From CAINVV01 sp038323575 (GTDB lineage: Bacteria; Bacteroidota; Bacteroidia; Bacteroidales; Prolixibacteraceae): a stretch of 64,000 bases of DNA. Numbering within the stretch: position 1 is the first letter of the stretch; every line of letters starts with the position of its first letter. The notes below the pieces were generated by a model, which saw only the letters and a list, made by a program, of their open reading frames with translations, was not told where the DNA came from and made no database searches. Below, piece by piece: positions 24,374 to 33,401 of the stretch. The stretch is taken from contig JBBQHB010000006.1 in the NCBI GenBank assembly GCA_038323575.1, positions 40,561 through 104,560 of the forward strand, read 5' to 3'. The translations under genes and the position numbers were made by a program.

Positions 24374-25957
24374 ATGAAAAAACGTTATAATTATCTGAAC
24401 AGCCTGAGCATTCTAGCACTTGGATTGGCGGCCATGCCGACAATGGCACAAAGTACCGGCCAAAAAAATGCAAAGCCGAATATCCTTTTTATTGCCGTCG
24501 ACGACCTCAAGCCCTGGGTAAGCGCTTATGGCGACAAACACGCCAAAACCCCCGGAATGGACCGGCTGGCCAGGGAAGGTGTGGTCTTTCAAAGCAGCTA
24601 TTGTCAGCAGGCTATTTGCGGAGCTACGAGGGCATCCATTCTGACAGGCATGCGTCCCGATAAAAGCCGGGTATGGGACCTGATAACCGATTTCCGGCAA
24701 GTGAATCCCAATGCCATTTCCCTTCCGCAGTATTTCAAAATGAACGGGTACGAAACAACCGGTATGGGAAAGATCTACCACATGGGCAGTACAGGACCTG
24801 GTCATGATGCCCCATCCTGGAGTGTACCCTGGCGGGATCCCAAATGTCCGACCTATGTGCTCCCGAATGCGGTAAATGCAAGGGGAAAAGGGAAAGCCAC
24901 CGAATGCACGGATGTACCTGACAATACCTACCATGACGGCAAAATGACCGGTATGGCCATCCGCATGATGGACAGCCTCAGTCTTGGCAGCAAACCGTTT
25001 TTCCTTGCAGTAGGTTTTCTTAAACCGCACCTCCCTTTTGTTGCCCCGAAAAAATACTGGGATATGTACAACAGGGATGAATTCGAGTTAGCTCCATTCC
25101 AGACAAAAGCGAAAAACAGTCCCGATGTTGCCTACCATGCTTCAGGCGAACTGAAAAGCTATACCGACATTCCGCAATTTGACAGTTATTCGGAAAAGGA
25201 ACTCGATCACCTGCCGGCGGCAAAGCAAAAAGAACTTATTCACGGTTATTATGCTGCCATATCTTACACGGATGCACAGATCGTGCAGCTGCTGAATGAA
25301 CTCGACCGTCTGGATATCCGCAAGAATACCATCATCGTTTTGTGGGGCGATCATGGCTGGCACCTGGGCGATCACGGATTGTGGAACAAACACACCAATT
25401 TCGAACAAGCAACGCACACCTTGCTGATGATGAGTGTTCCCGGAAAGAAAGCCGGAATTAAACCTGTAGCAACCTGCGAATTCGTCGATGTTTTCCCTAC
25501 ACTTTGCGACCTGGCGACAATACCGATACCCAAATACCTCGACGGCGTAAGCCTTGTTCCTGCCATCAATCATCCGGAGATTGAAGTCAAAGGATATGCA
25601 ATGAGCCAATACCCCCGCGGAAATGACATTATGGGCTATTCGATCCGCACCAAACGATTCCGCTACACTGAGTGGATGTCAAACACCTACCGCACCAATT
25701 TGCCTTACGATGCCAAAAATGTGATCGGCCGCGAAATGTACGACTACGAAAAAGATCCGCTTGAAAAAGAGAGTATAATCGGAAAGAGTGAATACGCAAA
25801 AGACCAGGAAAAGATGGTGCAACTGTTCGGGGAATGTATCCAACGTGAATACAAAACCTGCGCTGAATATGCCAAACTGGCGGATTTCAAAAAGCCGATC
25901 CCTACTTCAGATCCGGCCGCAAAGGGAAAAGGGAAAAAGAAAGCAGCGGTTGAATAA
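24374..25957 (+). CDS. Sulfatase, iduronate-2-sulfatase-like (family S1)
   Basis: 527 residues from ATG 24374. Signal peptide ends near PTMAQ. The metal site starts PNILFIAVDDLKP. The formylglycine motif is Cys82-Gly-Ala84-Thr-Arg86 (ICGATRASILTG), which needs oxidation of Cys82 by a maturase for activity; no maturase gene lies in this window. LTGMRPDKSRVWDL, KPHLPFVAPKKYWD and LWGDHGWHLGDHG are typical of the iduronate-2-sulfatase branch. It removes sulfate esters from saccharides. The C-terminus is unusual: a basic tail AAKGKGKKKAAVE. A second sulfatase follows after 20 bases. It is closely related to the sulfatase at 36581, with shared blocks along the whole length. Confidence 0.92.
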   Translation: MKKRYNYLNSLSILALGLAAMPTMAQSTGQKNAKPNILFIAVDDLKPWVSAYGDKHAKTPGMDRLAREGVVFQSSYCQQAICGATRASILTGMRPDKSRVWDLITDFRQVNPNAISLPQYFKMNGYETTGMGKIYHMGSTGPGHDAPSWSVPWRDPKCPTYVLPNAVNARGKGKATECTDVPDNTYHDGKMTGMAIRMMDSLSLGSKPFFLAVGFLKPHLPFVAPKKYWDMYNRDEFELAPFQTKAKNSPDVAYHASGELKSYTDIPQFDSYSEKELDHLPAAKQKELIHGYYAAISYTDAQIVQLLNELDRLDIRKNTIIVLWGDHGWHLGDHGLWNKHTNFEQATHTLLMMSVPGKKAGIKPVATCEFVDVFPTLCDLATIPIPKYLDGVSLVPAINHPEIEVKGYAMSQYPRGNDIMGYSIRTKRFRYTEWMSNTYRTNLPYDAKNVIGREMYDYEKDPLEKESIIGKSEYAKDQEKMVQLFGECIQREYKTCAEYAKLADFKKPIPTSDPAAKGKGKKKAAVE

Positions 25958-25977
25958 AATAGCTTAATAAGACTTTG

Positions 25978-27429
25978 ATGAAAAGCATTAAGATCCTGAA
26001 CCTGGCTGCACTGGCACTTTCTGCCGGTACAGCTGTTTTGGCTCAGTCAAAGCCAAATGTATTATTTATCATGACCGACCAGCAGTCGTACAACATGATG
26101 AGCTGCATGGGCAACAAGTGGCTGAGCACACCAAATATGGACAAGATTGCGGCAATGGGAACCCGTTTCGAACGTACTTATTGCGCCAATCCCGTTTGTA
26201 TGCCATCGAGATTTTCTTTGCTGACCGGGCATTATGCCTCGGAAGTAGGTGTAAAAGAGAACACTTCAGCATATGACGATGCCAAAGTGCAGGAAATTGC
26301 ATCAAAGGATGCCTTGGGCGTTCTCTTTCAAAAAGCAGGTTACCAGACACTCTATTCAGGTAAAACACACCTTTACGGATCGAAAAAAGGGGCTGAATAT
26401 GGCTTCACAATTAACGGTACGGATCCATACGACGGGCCCGCTATTTATGCAGAAAAAGTACTGAATGAAATCGGCAGCGGAAAACAGGAAAAACCATTCT
26501 TCCTGTTTCTATCCTTTCTGAATCCGCACGATATCTGTTACAAAGCCGGAGCAGACAAAAGATTTCCCGGAAACCTGCCCGAAGCCAACGGACGAGAAAC
26601 CTCGCGGCTGCTTGCCCTGCAAAAAACTTTAAGTCCGGAGACCTACCGGAAACAAATTCCGCCACCGCCGAACAATTTTGCGCCCATTAGCAATGAAAGT
26701 CCCGAGACTGTAGCCATGAGCATTCAGGGTCGCGAGTGGGACAAGGCGCAATGGGAACTTTATCGCTGGATGTACTGCCGCCTGACGGAAAGTGTGGATA
26801 CCCAAATCGGAAGGGTTATGGCTGCGCTGGAAAAATCAGGAATGCTGAAAAACACCATCATCGTATTGACCTCCGACCACGGTGAGATGGACCAGTCTCA
26901 CGGACTAATTACCAAGAATGTCCTCTTTGAAGAATGCCAGCGGGTACCTTTGGTCATCGCAGGGAAAGGCATCAAAGTCAATTACGCCGACCAGGCAACG
27001 TTGGTCTGCAATGGCCTGGATTTTCTTCCCACCATCTGTGATCTGACCGGAATCGCAATTCCCAAAGGGCTTTACGGCATTTCTCTAAAGCCATTACTGA
27101 CCGGTGAAGGACAGAAACCGAGCCGTACCAGCATCATCACAGAAGATTACAACGGCAATCAGATCAACGACGGGAGATACAAATATTCGATTTTTGAGCT
27201 ACCCGGCCATCCGGAGATGTTGACTGATCTTAAAACGAATCCCGGTGAAACCATTAATTATGCCGGTGATGCATCCTATACCGAAATTAAAGCCGGCCTG
27301 AAGAAACAGCTGATGGCCAATCTCAAGGCAAGAGGTCTGACTCCCCTGCCTGAGAACAGGACCATTCAACATCTCCGCGAAACGGAAGCTAAAAAAGGGA
27401 AAGGAAAAAAGAAATCAGTGGATGATTAA
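25978..27429 (+). CDS. Sulfatase, second subfamily of S1
   Basis: 483 residues from ATG 25978. Signal peptide ALALSAGTAVLAQ. Metal motif PNVLFIMTDQQSYN. Formylglycine motif Cys74-Met-Pro76-Ser-Arg78 (NPVCMPSRFSLLTGHYAS). VLTSDHGEMDQSHG carries the second set of metal ligands. The DQQ start and the short YRWMYCRLTESVD block place it in a different branch of S1 from its neighbour, so the two probably remove sulfates at different positions. Like its neighbour it ends in a lysine-rich tail (KKGKGKKKSVDD). It shares an operon with the sulfatase before it and perhaps with the TonB receptor after it, 118 bases on. Confidence 0.92.
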   Translation: MKSIKILNLAALALSAGTAVLAQSKPNVLFIMTDQQSYNMMSCMGNKWLSTPNMDKIAAMGTRFERTYCANPVCMPSRFSLLTGHYASEVGVKENTSAYDDAKVQEIASKDALGVLFQKAGYQTLYSGKTHLYGSKKGAEYGFTINGTDPYDGPAIYAEKVLNEIGSGKQEKPFFLFLSFLNPHDICYKAGADKRFPGNLPEANGRETSRLLALQKTLSPETYRKQIPPPPNNFAPISNESPETVAMSIQGREWDKAQWELYRWMYCRLTESVDTQIGRVMAALEKSGMLKNTIIVLTSDHGEMDQSHGLITKNVLFEECQRVPLVIAGKGIKVNYADQATLVCNGLDFLPTICDLTGIAIPKGLYGISLKPLLTGEGQKPSRTSIITEDYNGNQINDGRYKYSIFELPGHPEMLTDLKTNPGETINYAGDASYTEIKAGLKKQLMANLKARGLTPLPENRTIQHLRETEAKKGKGKKKSVDD

Positions 27430-27547
27430 TAGGTATGAATAAAGTTGCCGTACCAGTGTAACGGGCGCAAGATCCGGTATGGCAACTCTTTTCAAATGAT
27501 GGCAGAATGTACTAAAATTCAAACGATTACTAATTAAACATTTGATT

Positions 27548-30487
27548 ATGAATTATTTAAAGTGGTTTTTTTGTTTTGCAGTGTTTATTACTGCTTCAGC
27601 GTGGAGCAGACAGAATTCTGCTCTGGCACAGAAAGCGTCTCCGGGCGAAATTTCCGGAGTTGTTAAAGACAAAACCTCGAAAGAAGCGCTTCCTTTTGCA
27701 ACAGTAGTTATCAAGGGCACTGTAACAGGGATCGTCACTGATATGGACGGTGCGTTCCGGCTGGCTAACCTTCAGCCCGGAAATTACACCCTGCAGATAT
27801 CCTACATCGGTTACAGCACCCAGGAGCTGGAAGTCAAGCTTAAATCAGGCGAACGGAAAAAAGTACTGATAGATCTCGACCAGCCTTTGGTGGCCATCGG
27901 CGAAGTTGTCGTGAGCAGCCAGCGCAGGGGCCAGAATGCGGCAATCAACCAGCAGTTGAAATCCAATGCACTGGTCAATGTGGTTTCCAAAGATGCCATC
28001 CGCGAATTGCCCGACGTGAATGCTGCCGAGGCCATCGGCCGTCTGCCAGGGGTTTCACTCATCCGCAGCAACGGAGAAGGCTCAAAAGTCGTGTTGCGCG
28101 GATTGGATCCGAAGTTCAGCAATGTAACCATCAACGGCATCCAGCAGCCTTCGACCGATAACAGCGTAAATGGTGACCGATCGGTAGATTTGAGCAACAT
28201 CTCACCCGAGCTGCTTTCCGGTATCGAAGTCTTTAAATCACCGACGGCCGACATGGACGCAGATGCCATCGCAGGAACAATCAACCTGGTGATTTCCAAA
28301 GCATCTGATGTACCGACCAACCAATTCAGATTGTATGGCGGTTACAGCAATTTGTACCAGACATTCGGCAACTTTAAAGGTTCGTGGGATTTCTCCAACC
28401 GTTTTCTGGACAAAAAACTGGGCGTAATGGCACAGGTTAATTATGAAGTCCGTGACCGAAGCGCACAGAGTCAGGACATTGCCTATTTTAACCCGAATGC
28501 CGAAAAGGCAGACTCCTTTTACATTGACAATACTACCCTGACAGAAAGGAAACAACAGACGAAACGCTACGGTGGGCTTGTACTGGTTGATTACCAGTTC
28601 GATTTCGGAAGCATCTACATGACCAACATCATCAATTCTTCTCCCAGAAACAGCTTTACACAAACAAAGAACATTACAAAAAACGGGCTATTAGTCCATA
28701 CTGCAAGTGTCGATGAAAACACGACAACCTCCTTTAACAGTACATTGGGCGGCGTGGTCAACATGAAAAAATTAAAAATGGACTGGAGTCTTACCAGGGT
28801 GCAGACAACCAACTACAATCCTTACGACATGAACCTGACCTTCAATCTTGGAGCGCCTTACGGGCTAAATCCTGCAATGGTAGGAAAAAACATCTCAGAT
28901 CCAAAGGTTTATTGGGACAACCTGGTTTTCAACAGCACCAACATGAAAAAAGACACCCTCTCATTTCTGAATGCTTCCACCTGGACTCCGGACACTTTGA
29001 AACAGACTAACTATACGGCCAAACTTGATTTTGAAGTTCCCCTAAAACTGGGAGATAAAATTGCCGGGTACTTCAAATTTGGCGGGAAGTACCAGACAGA
29101 AAAGCGCAAACGAAGCGGGGTCCTCTTCTCAGACCAACAATATTACCTGAAACCGGCACTTACCGATGCGGCAATCAAAAACGACCCCCGTGGCAAACTG
29201 GCTGTCACAGCGGCCAAGACCATCCAGATGTCAAATTTCAATGAACAGACGAATGTTCCGCTCCTCAACGGCGAGTACAACATGTTCCCCAATATTCCGG
29301 AGAGTCAGATCAGGGATTGGCGCACCTACCACATGAACCCGACAGAGTATGTGGAGGATCCAAGTAATGCAGAACTGAATTATGACACCTATGAAACTCT
29401 GGCAGCAGGCTATGCCATGTTGAAACTAAACTACGGTGAACTGATTACGTTTATCCCGGGTATCCGGTATGAATATTCCAACAATACTTACCATGGAATA
29501 TATTCAACCGTCAATGGGGCCATGGGATTGGCCGGCTATTACGAACCTGATACCACCGTTCAAAAGTATGGAGAATGGTTGCCAAGTGCACACCTCAAAA
29601 TCAAACCAACCAAATGGATGGACATCCGTTTGTCTGCAGCCAAAACCCTTTCCCGTCCAAATTACATGTGGGTAATTCCCCGTTTCAGGTATAATGCAGG
29701 CGGTTACAGTGTCGCCAAGGGCAATCCGGAATTAAAACATGCCACAGCCTGGAATTATGACGCTTCCGTTACCTTTTATACCGGAAAATTTGGTCTGATG
29801 TCTGTCGGCGGCTATACCAAAAAAATCTACAACATGTTCTATGCCATCAGCGGGACGTTGTCACCTGAAGATGCAGTTAAAAACGGCCTTCCCCCCCAGT
29901 CGTTCGACCTGAATGAAGATTACATGAACCTGGATAACTCCAGTGTAAGCGGTATTGAATTTGACTACAAAACACACTTCAACTTCCTGCCGCAACCCTT
30001 TAACCGTTTCGCATTTGGTGTTAACTTTACCCGTTTGTGGTCAAAAACCTTTTACCTGGTCTGGAACAAGGTAGAAGACATTGTCATGTACAATAACGTC
30101 AGACCAACTTTGGTTGTTGACTTTTCAAAATCCTATTTCAAATTGGTCGAAAGCAGGATGCCTTCGCAGGTTGACTTTACTTCCAACGCCTTCCTTGGCT
30201 ATGATTACAAAGGCTTTTCAACCCGCGTTTCCATGAGCTACCAAGGCAACAGGCTAACCGGTATTAATCCAAATACAGACCAGCTGGGATACAACCGCTA
30301 CACGGATGCCTATCTGCGTTTTGATGTCACTGCCAAGCAAAAGATCACCAAATACATCAGCGTATTGTTAAATCTCAATAACCTCACCAATGCAACCGAA
30401 AAAGGGTACCGTTATACTTCCGCCTACCCAACCTACGAGAATATGTATGGTTTCTCGTTTGATCTTGGTGTAGAAATTAATCTTTAA
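27548..30487 (+). CDS. TonB-dependent outer-membrane receptor without a SusD partner
   Basis: 979 residues from ATG 27548. After the signal comes a carboxypeptidase-regulatory-like domain (EISGVVKDKTSKEALPFATV to about 125), then a plug domain (ELPDVNAAEAIGRLPGVSLI, DGDRS-type loop, MDADAIAGTINLV) and a C-terminal 22-strand barrel ending YGFSFDLGVEINL. The plug motif with NAAEAIGRLPGV is that of receptors in the FecA-like/CirA group used by many polymer degraders, not the SusC group. The next gene encodes a secreted beta-helix protein, not SusD. It probably imports a ligand such as oligosaccharide by TonB-driven transport. Confidence 0.9.
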   Translation: MNYLKWFFCFAVFITASAWSRQNSALAQKASPGEISGVVKDKTSKEALPFATVVIKGTVTGIVTDMDGAFRLANLQPGNYTLQISYIGYSTQELEVKLKSGERKKVLIDLDQPLVAIGEVVVSSQRRGQNAAINQQLKSNALVNVVSKDAIRELPDVNAAEAIGRLPGVSLIRSNGEGSKVVLRGLDPKFSNVTINGIQQPSTDNSVNGDRSVDLSNISPELLSGIEVFKSPTADMDADAIAGTINLVISKASDVPTNQFRLYGGYSNLYQTFGNFKGSWDFSNRFLDKKLGVMAQVNYEVRDRSAQSQDIAYFNPNAEKADSFYIDNTTLTERKQQTKRYGGLVLVDYQFDFGSIYMTNIINSSPRNSFTQTKNITKNGLLVHTASVDENTTTSFNSTLGGVVNMKKLKMDWSLTRVQTTNYNPYDMNLTFNLGAPYGLNPAMVGKNISDPKVYWDNLVFNSTNMKKDTLSFLNASTWTPDTLKQTNYTAKLDFEVPLKLGDKIAGYFKFGGKYQTEKRKRSGVLFSDQQYYLKPALTDAAIKNDPRGKLAVTAAKTIQMSNFNEQTNVPLLNGEYNMFPNIPESQIRDWRTYHMNPTEYVEDPSNAELNYDTYETLAAGYAMLKLNYGELITFIPGIRYEYSNNTYHGIYSTVNGAMGLAGYYEPDTTVQKYGEWLPSAHLKIKPTKWMDIRLSAAKTLSRPNYMWVIPRFRYNAGGYSVAKGNPELKHATAWNYDASVTFYTGKFGLMSVGGYTKKIYNMFYAISGTLSPEDAVKNGLPPQSFDLNEDYMNLDNSSVSGIEFDYKTHFNFLPQPFNRFAFGVNFTRLWSKTFYLVWNKVEDIVMYNNVRPTLVVDFSKSYFKLVESRMPSQVDFTSNAFLGYDYKGFSTRVSMSYQGNRLTGINPNTDQLGYNRYTDAYLRFDVTAKQKITKYISVLLNLNNLTNATEKGYRYTSAYPTYENMYGFSFDLGVEINL

Positions 30488-30523
30488 CAATGCTCAGCAA
30501 TTTCATTTCAAAAAAATAAGAGT

Positions 30524-32140
30524 ATGAAAACTTTATATAAAAATTTGTTCTTTTGGGCCGCCTTTTTACTGTTTCTGCAATCGGCGAACGCCCAGCAACG
30601 TGTGGTCACCATTCAGGGGATTGTCCCGGGTCAGCCACTGGTTTATGATCAGATCTTCAATGCCATCAATGCAGATGCTCCCAACCGCATAACCAACAAA
30701 AATGTGGTATATGAATTAAAAAGAGGCCAGGTTTACCTGAATACCTCAACCATCAATAGTGTCGATTATAACCTTTATATCCGTGCAGAAGCCGGTACAG
30801 GAACATTGCCGATCATTTTTCATACCCTGAACAGTGCAGGGGCTTCGGCAGCCATGATTACGGCCCGCCAGAACATGACCCTGGAGAACATTGAGATTGA
30901 CGGCAAACATTCCAACGGAACGCTGGGAAACAGAATTTTAAATATGTACGGATTAAATTTACGCTGCATTGTGAAGGGTTGTCGTCTTTCGAATGACAGA
31001 GGCGGTGCCCTTGCCATTCAGGTGGATGGTGTAAAACTCTACATTATTGACTGTATCATTGGCAACCTCGGGCATCAGATTTCTATAGGGGGAAATGGAC
31101 GCGTAGTCGACATAAGAAGTACAAAAACTGTTGATACCCTGGTAATTCAAAATAGTACCGTTTATAACATGACTGACAGGTTTATACGCAATATGGCCCC
31201 TATCATCAATTACGTTAAGATTGATCATGTGACAGCGGTGAATATTCAGGGATATCACGGATGTGTACAATTGGGCAAAACAAAAAATGCTGTCATCACC
31301 AACAATATCTTTGCCAACCCGCTTACCCATGGTGATCGTTTTCCAACCCGTTGGAGAGGTGAACAGATGCAACCGGATAAAGGTTTTTGTGTGATCACAC
31401 ACGACAGTCTCTCGGCAGCGCTGCCCTCGGCAACTGTAGTAATGAGAAATAATAACATTTATCATGAAAAGAAGTTTGTTGATTTCTTCAACGCAACCCC
31501 TCCGAATGACTCAATCGGTAATCCCAGACCTGTCAACAATGCCATCATCAAATTTGTAGGCGCTGCCAATATGCCACAGGCCTATTTCCTGGAAGAGCTT
31601 TCTTTCAAAAACACCTCCTCATCCCAAAAATTGTATGAATTCCTGACTTATTGGGTTACTCATCCGAAAGCTGCAGTCTTTCCCAATAATTTTTCGGAAA
31701 TCTATCCGTACGAATGGGATGTTACCTATTCCACTGCTTCAAAATCCTACAAAGCAGCCGATAATGGTTATCCCTTGGGCGACCTGAATGCCTGGCCGGC
31801 GCTAAAAGCCCAGTGGGTACAAGGAATTGTGCAGAAAAGCGCTACTTTGCCTGTACCCGGTAAATCAACATTAAGTATTGACAACAGCTACCCCAATCCT
31901 TTTACAGATCAGTCTACCATTTATTACTCGGTAACTGAACCTCAAAAAGTAGAGGTTAGTGTATACAATTTTCTCGGCCAGAGAACTAAAACATTAATAA
32001 ATAGCAACTTAGAAACAGGTAGTTATTCCGTTGTCTGGGATGGAAAGAACAATTCAGGTCTCACAATACCCAAAGGCATCTACTTTTTACAGATAGCCGG
32101 ATCAAAAGACCAAGTTGTGAAACGGATCATCAAAGATTAA
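30524..32140 (+). CDS. Beta-helix protein with type IX secretion C-terminal domain
   Basis: 538 residues. Signal peptide (FLLFLQSANAQ). The middle is a right-handed parallel beta-helix: short repeats such as MTLENIEIDGKHSNG, CIVKGCRLSNDRGG, LVIQNSTVYNM and VITNNIFANP. Polysaccharide lyases and GH28-like enzymes use this fold; no catalytic residues could be fixed. The last 80 residues are a type A sorting domain of the type IX secretion system: SYPNPFTDQSTIYYSV, VYNFLGQRTKTL, WDGKNNSGLTIPKGIYFLQI and a basic end KRIIKD. The protein is therefore expected on the cell surface or outside the cell. It is paired with the TonB receptor 36 bases upstream and closed by a large hairpin. Confidence 0.85.
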   Translation: MKTLYKNLFFWAAFLLFLQSANAQQRVVTIQGIVPGQPLVYDQIFNAINADAPNRITNKNVVYELKRGQVYLNTSTINSVDYNLYIRAEAGTGTLPIIFHTLNSAGASAAMITARQNMTLENIEIDGKHSNGTLGNRILNMYGLNLRCIVKGCRLSNDRGGALAIQVDGVKLYIIDCIIGNLGHQISIGGNGRVVDIRSTKTVDTLVIQNSTVYNMTDRFIRNMAPIINYVKIDHVTAVNIQGYHGCVQLGKTKNAVITNNIFANPLTHGDRFPTRWRGEQMQPDKGFCVITHDSLSAALPSATVVMRNNNIYHEKKFVDFFNATPPNDSIGNPRPVNNAIIKFVGAANMPQAYFLEELSFKNTSSSQKLYEFLTYWVTHPKAAVFPNNFSEIYPYEWDVTYSTASKSYKAADNGYPLGDLNAWPALKAQWVQGIVQKSATLPVPGKSTLSIDNSYPNPFTDQSTIYYSVTEPQKVEVSVYNFLGQRTKTLINSNLETGSYSVVWDGKNNSGLTIPKGIYFLQIAGSKDQVVKRIIKD

Positions 32141-32164
32141 ACTTAAAATAATTTATACCAGGCG

Positions 32165-32292
32165 ATTGGATCTTCTCCGAAACTTCAATGATGTGATAAA
32201 TTGAGTTATTAGCTTCTAAATCAGGTAATTAATTACCACATAACAACACATTCACTGAAGTTTCCGGAGAGATCCAATTGTTGGTTTTTTAA
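32165..32292 (+). terminator. Large hairpin with following T-run
   Basis: Arms 32165-32187 and 32256-32278 are complementary over about 23 bases with one slip. The loop contains a perfect palindrome GGTAATTAATTACC (32224-32237). GGTTTTTT (32283-32290) follows. It sits 24 bases after the beta-helix gene and probably ends its transcript; it could instead be a mobile palindromic unit. Confidence 0.5.
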
Positions 32293-32323
32293 TTCGGGAA
32301 TTCTTTTCATATTGTTATCAATC

Positions 32324-32364
32324 ATTATTGTCCGGGAAAATGGCAAACAATTTAATGAGATTCT
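32324..32364. repeat. Short dispersed repeat, copy 1
   Basis: ATTATTGTCCGGGAAAATGG and the following CAAACAATTTAATGAGATTC closely match 51014-51056. Both copies lie in gaps ahead of a gene start. Confidence 0.6.
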
Positions 32365-32374
32365 TCGCTAAAAA

Positions 32375-33370
32375 ATGAGAACTACAAAAGCAAAGCTGAT
32401 CCTGCTGTTATTGATCTCAGCTTATCCGCGTTGGAGTTATTGCCAGTCGGAGGGAGCGCGGATGATTACTGAGAACAAATACTCCGGCTGCATTGAACTC
32501 TCAAACAAAACGACCAGGGTTGTCCTGGAGCCCAACCTGGGAGGCCGGGTTCTGAAATACGAACTGAATGGCAAAAATGTTCTCTTTGTCGATACCAATG
32601 ACGATGGAAGGACTTATCAGAAAGGCGTTCCGATGCATCCCACCGGCGGGCGATCTGATTTTGGTCCGGAGAAAACTGTACCTGCTCATCCGGTTTTATT
32701 TCTGGGAAAATGGACAGGCAATCTAACCGGACCCAGGCAGGCTGAACTGGTCAGTCAGGAAGATTCTGTGACCGGGGTTCAGTTAATCAGGCGGTTTAAT
32801 CTTGCCGCAAGCAGTTCGCACCTTGAATACACACAGGTCATCCGTAATATTTCCAAAGAGACAAAAAATTATTGCCACTGGAGCCGGACATTTGTGAAAG
32901 GCGGGGGGATCTCTCTTACCCCGCTCCACAGCAACAGCCGCTATCCTAAAGGATTCATCACCTCCGGACCTGGGAATGTCATCAACTTCAAACCTGAAGA
33001 AGAATCAAATGTGGCTGTCAGAGACGGCATATTGGAGATTAGCGGCACGCCAAAGCAACCCAAATACATGACAGACGGCACTGCAGGCTGGCTGGCCTAT
33101 ATTACCAAAGACAACCAGCTGTTCATCAAATCCTACCCGGTTTATCCCGGCAGGATTTACGGGGAGATTGCTGCAGGGACCGCATCAATTTACTATTTCA
33201 AGGAAGAATTTTGCGAAATTGAACCCATTGGTCCGATGGAATCGATTGCCCCGGGAAAAGAAGTCTCCTTTACAGAAGAATGGTTTCTGGCGGAATATCT
33301 GTATCCAACAGATAAAAATACGGATATAAAGAATGTGTTGTCGGTAATCAACAAGTTGACTGGCAGGTAA
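32375..33370 (+). CDS. DUF4380 protein, mutarotase-like fold
   Basis: 331 residues with signal peptide (ILLLLISAYPRWSYCQ). It is built as one beta-sandwich of the aldose-epimerase type: LSNKTTRVVLEPNLGGRVLK, THPTGGRSDFGPE-like loop (HPTGGRSDFGPEKTVP) and HWSRTFVKGGGISLTPL are typical of DUF4380. Members sit in polysaccharide loci of Bacteroidota and Planctomycetes, where a sugar-binding or epimerase role is assumed but not shown. The heparinase-like lyase gene starts 31 bases later, so the two are likely one operon. Confidence 0.75.
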   Translation: MRTTKAKLILLLLISAYPRWSYCQSEGARMITENKYSGCIELSNKTTRVVLEPNLGGRVLKYELNGKNVLFVDTNDDGRTYQKGVPMHPTGGRSDFGPEKTVPAHPVLFLGKWTGNLTGPRQAELVSQEDSVTGVQLIRRFNLAASSSHLEYTQVIRNISKETKNYCHWSRTFVKGGGISLTPLHSNSRYPKGFITSGPGNVINFKPEEESNVAVRDGILEISGTPKQPKYMTDGTAGWLAYITKDNQLFIKSYPVYPGRIYGEIAAGTASIYYFKEEFCEIEPIGPMESIAPGKEVSFTEEWFLAEYLYPTDKNTDIKNVLSVINKLTGR

Positions 33371-33401
33371 CTGAACAAATACTCATTAAATTTTCAAGGA
33401 A

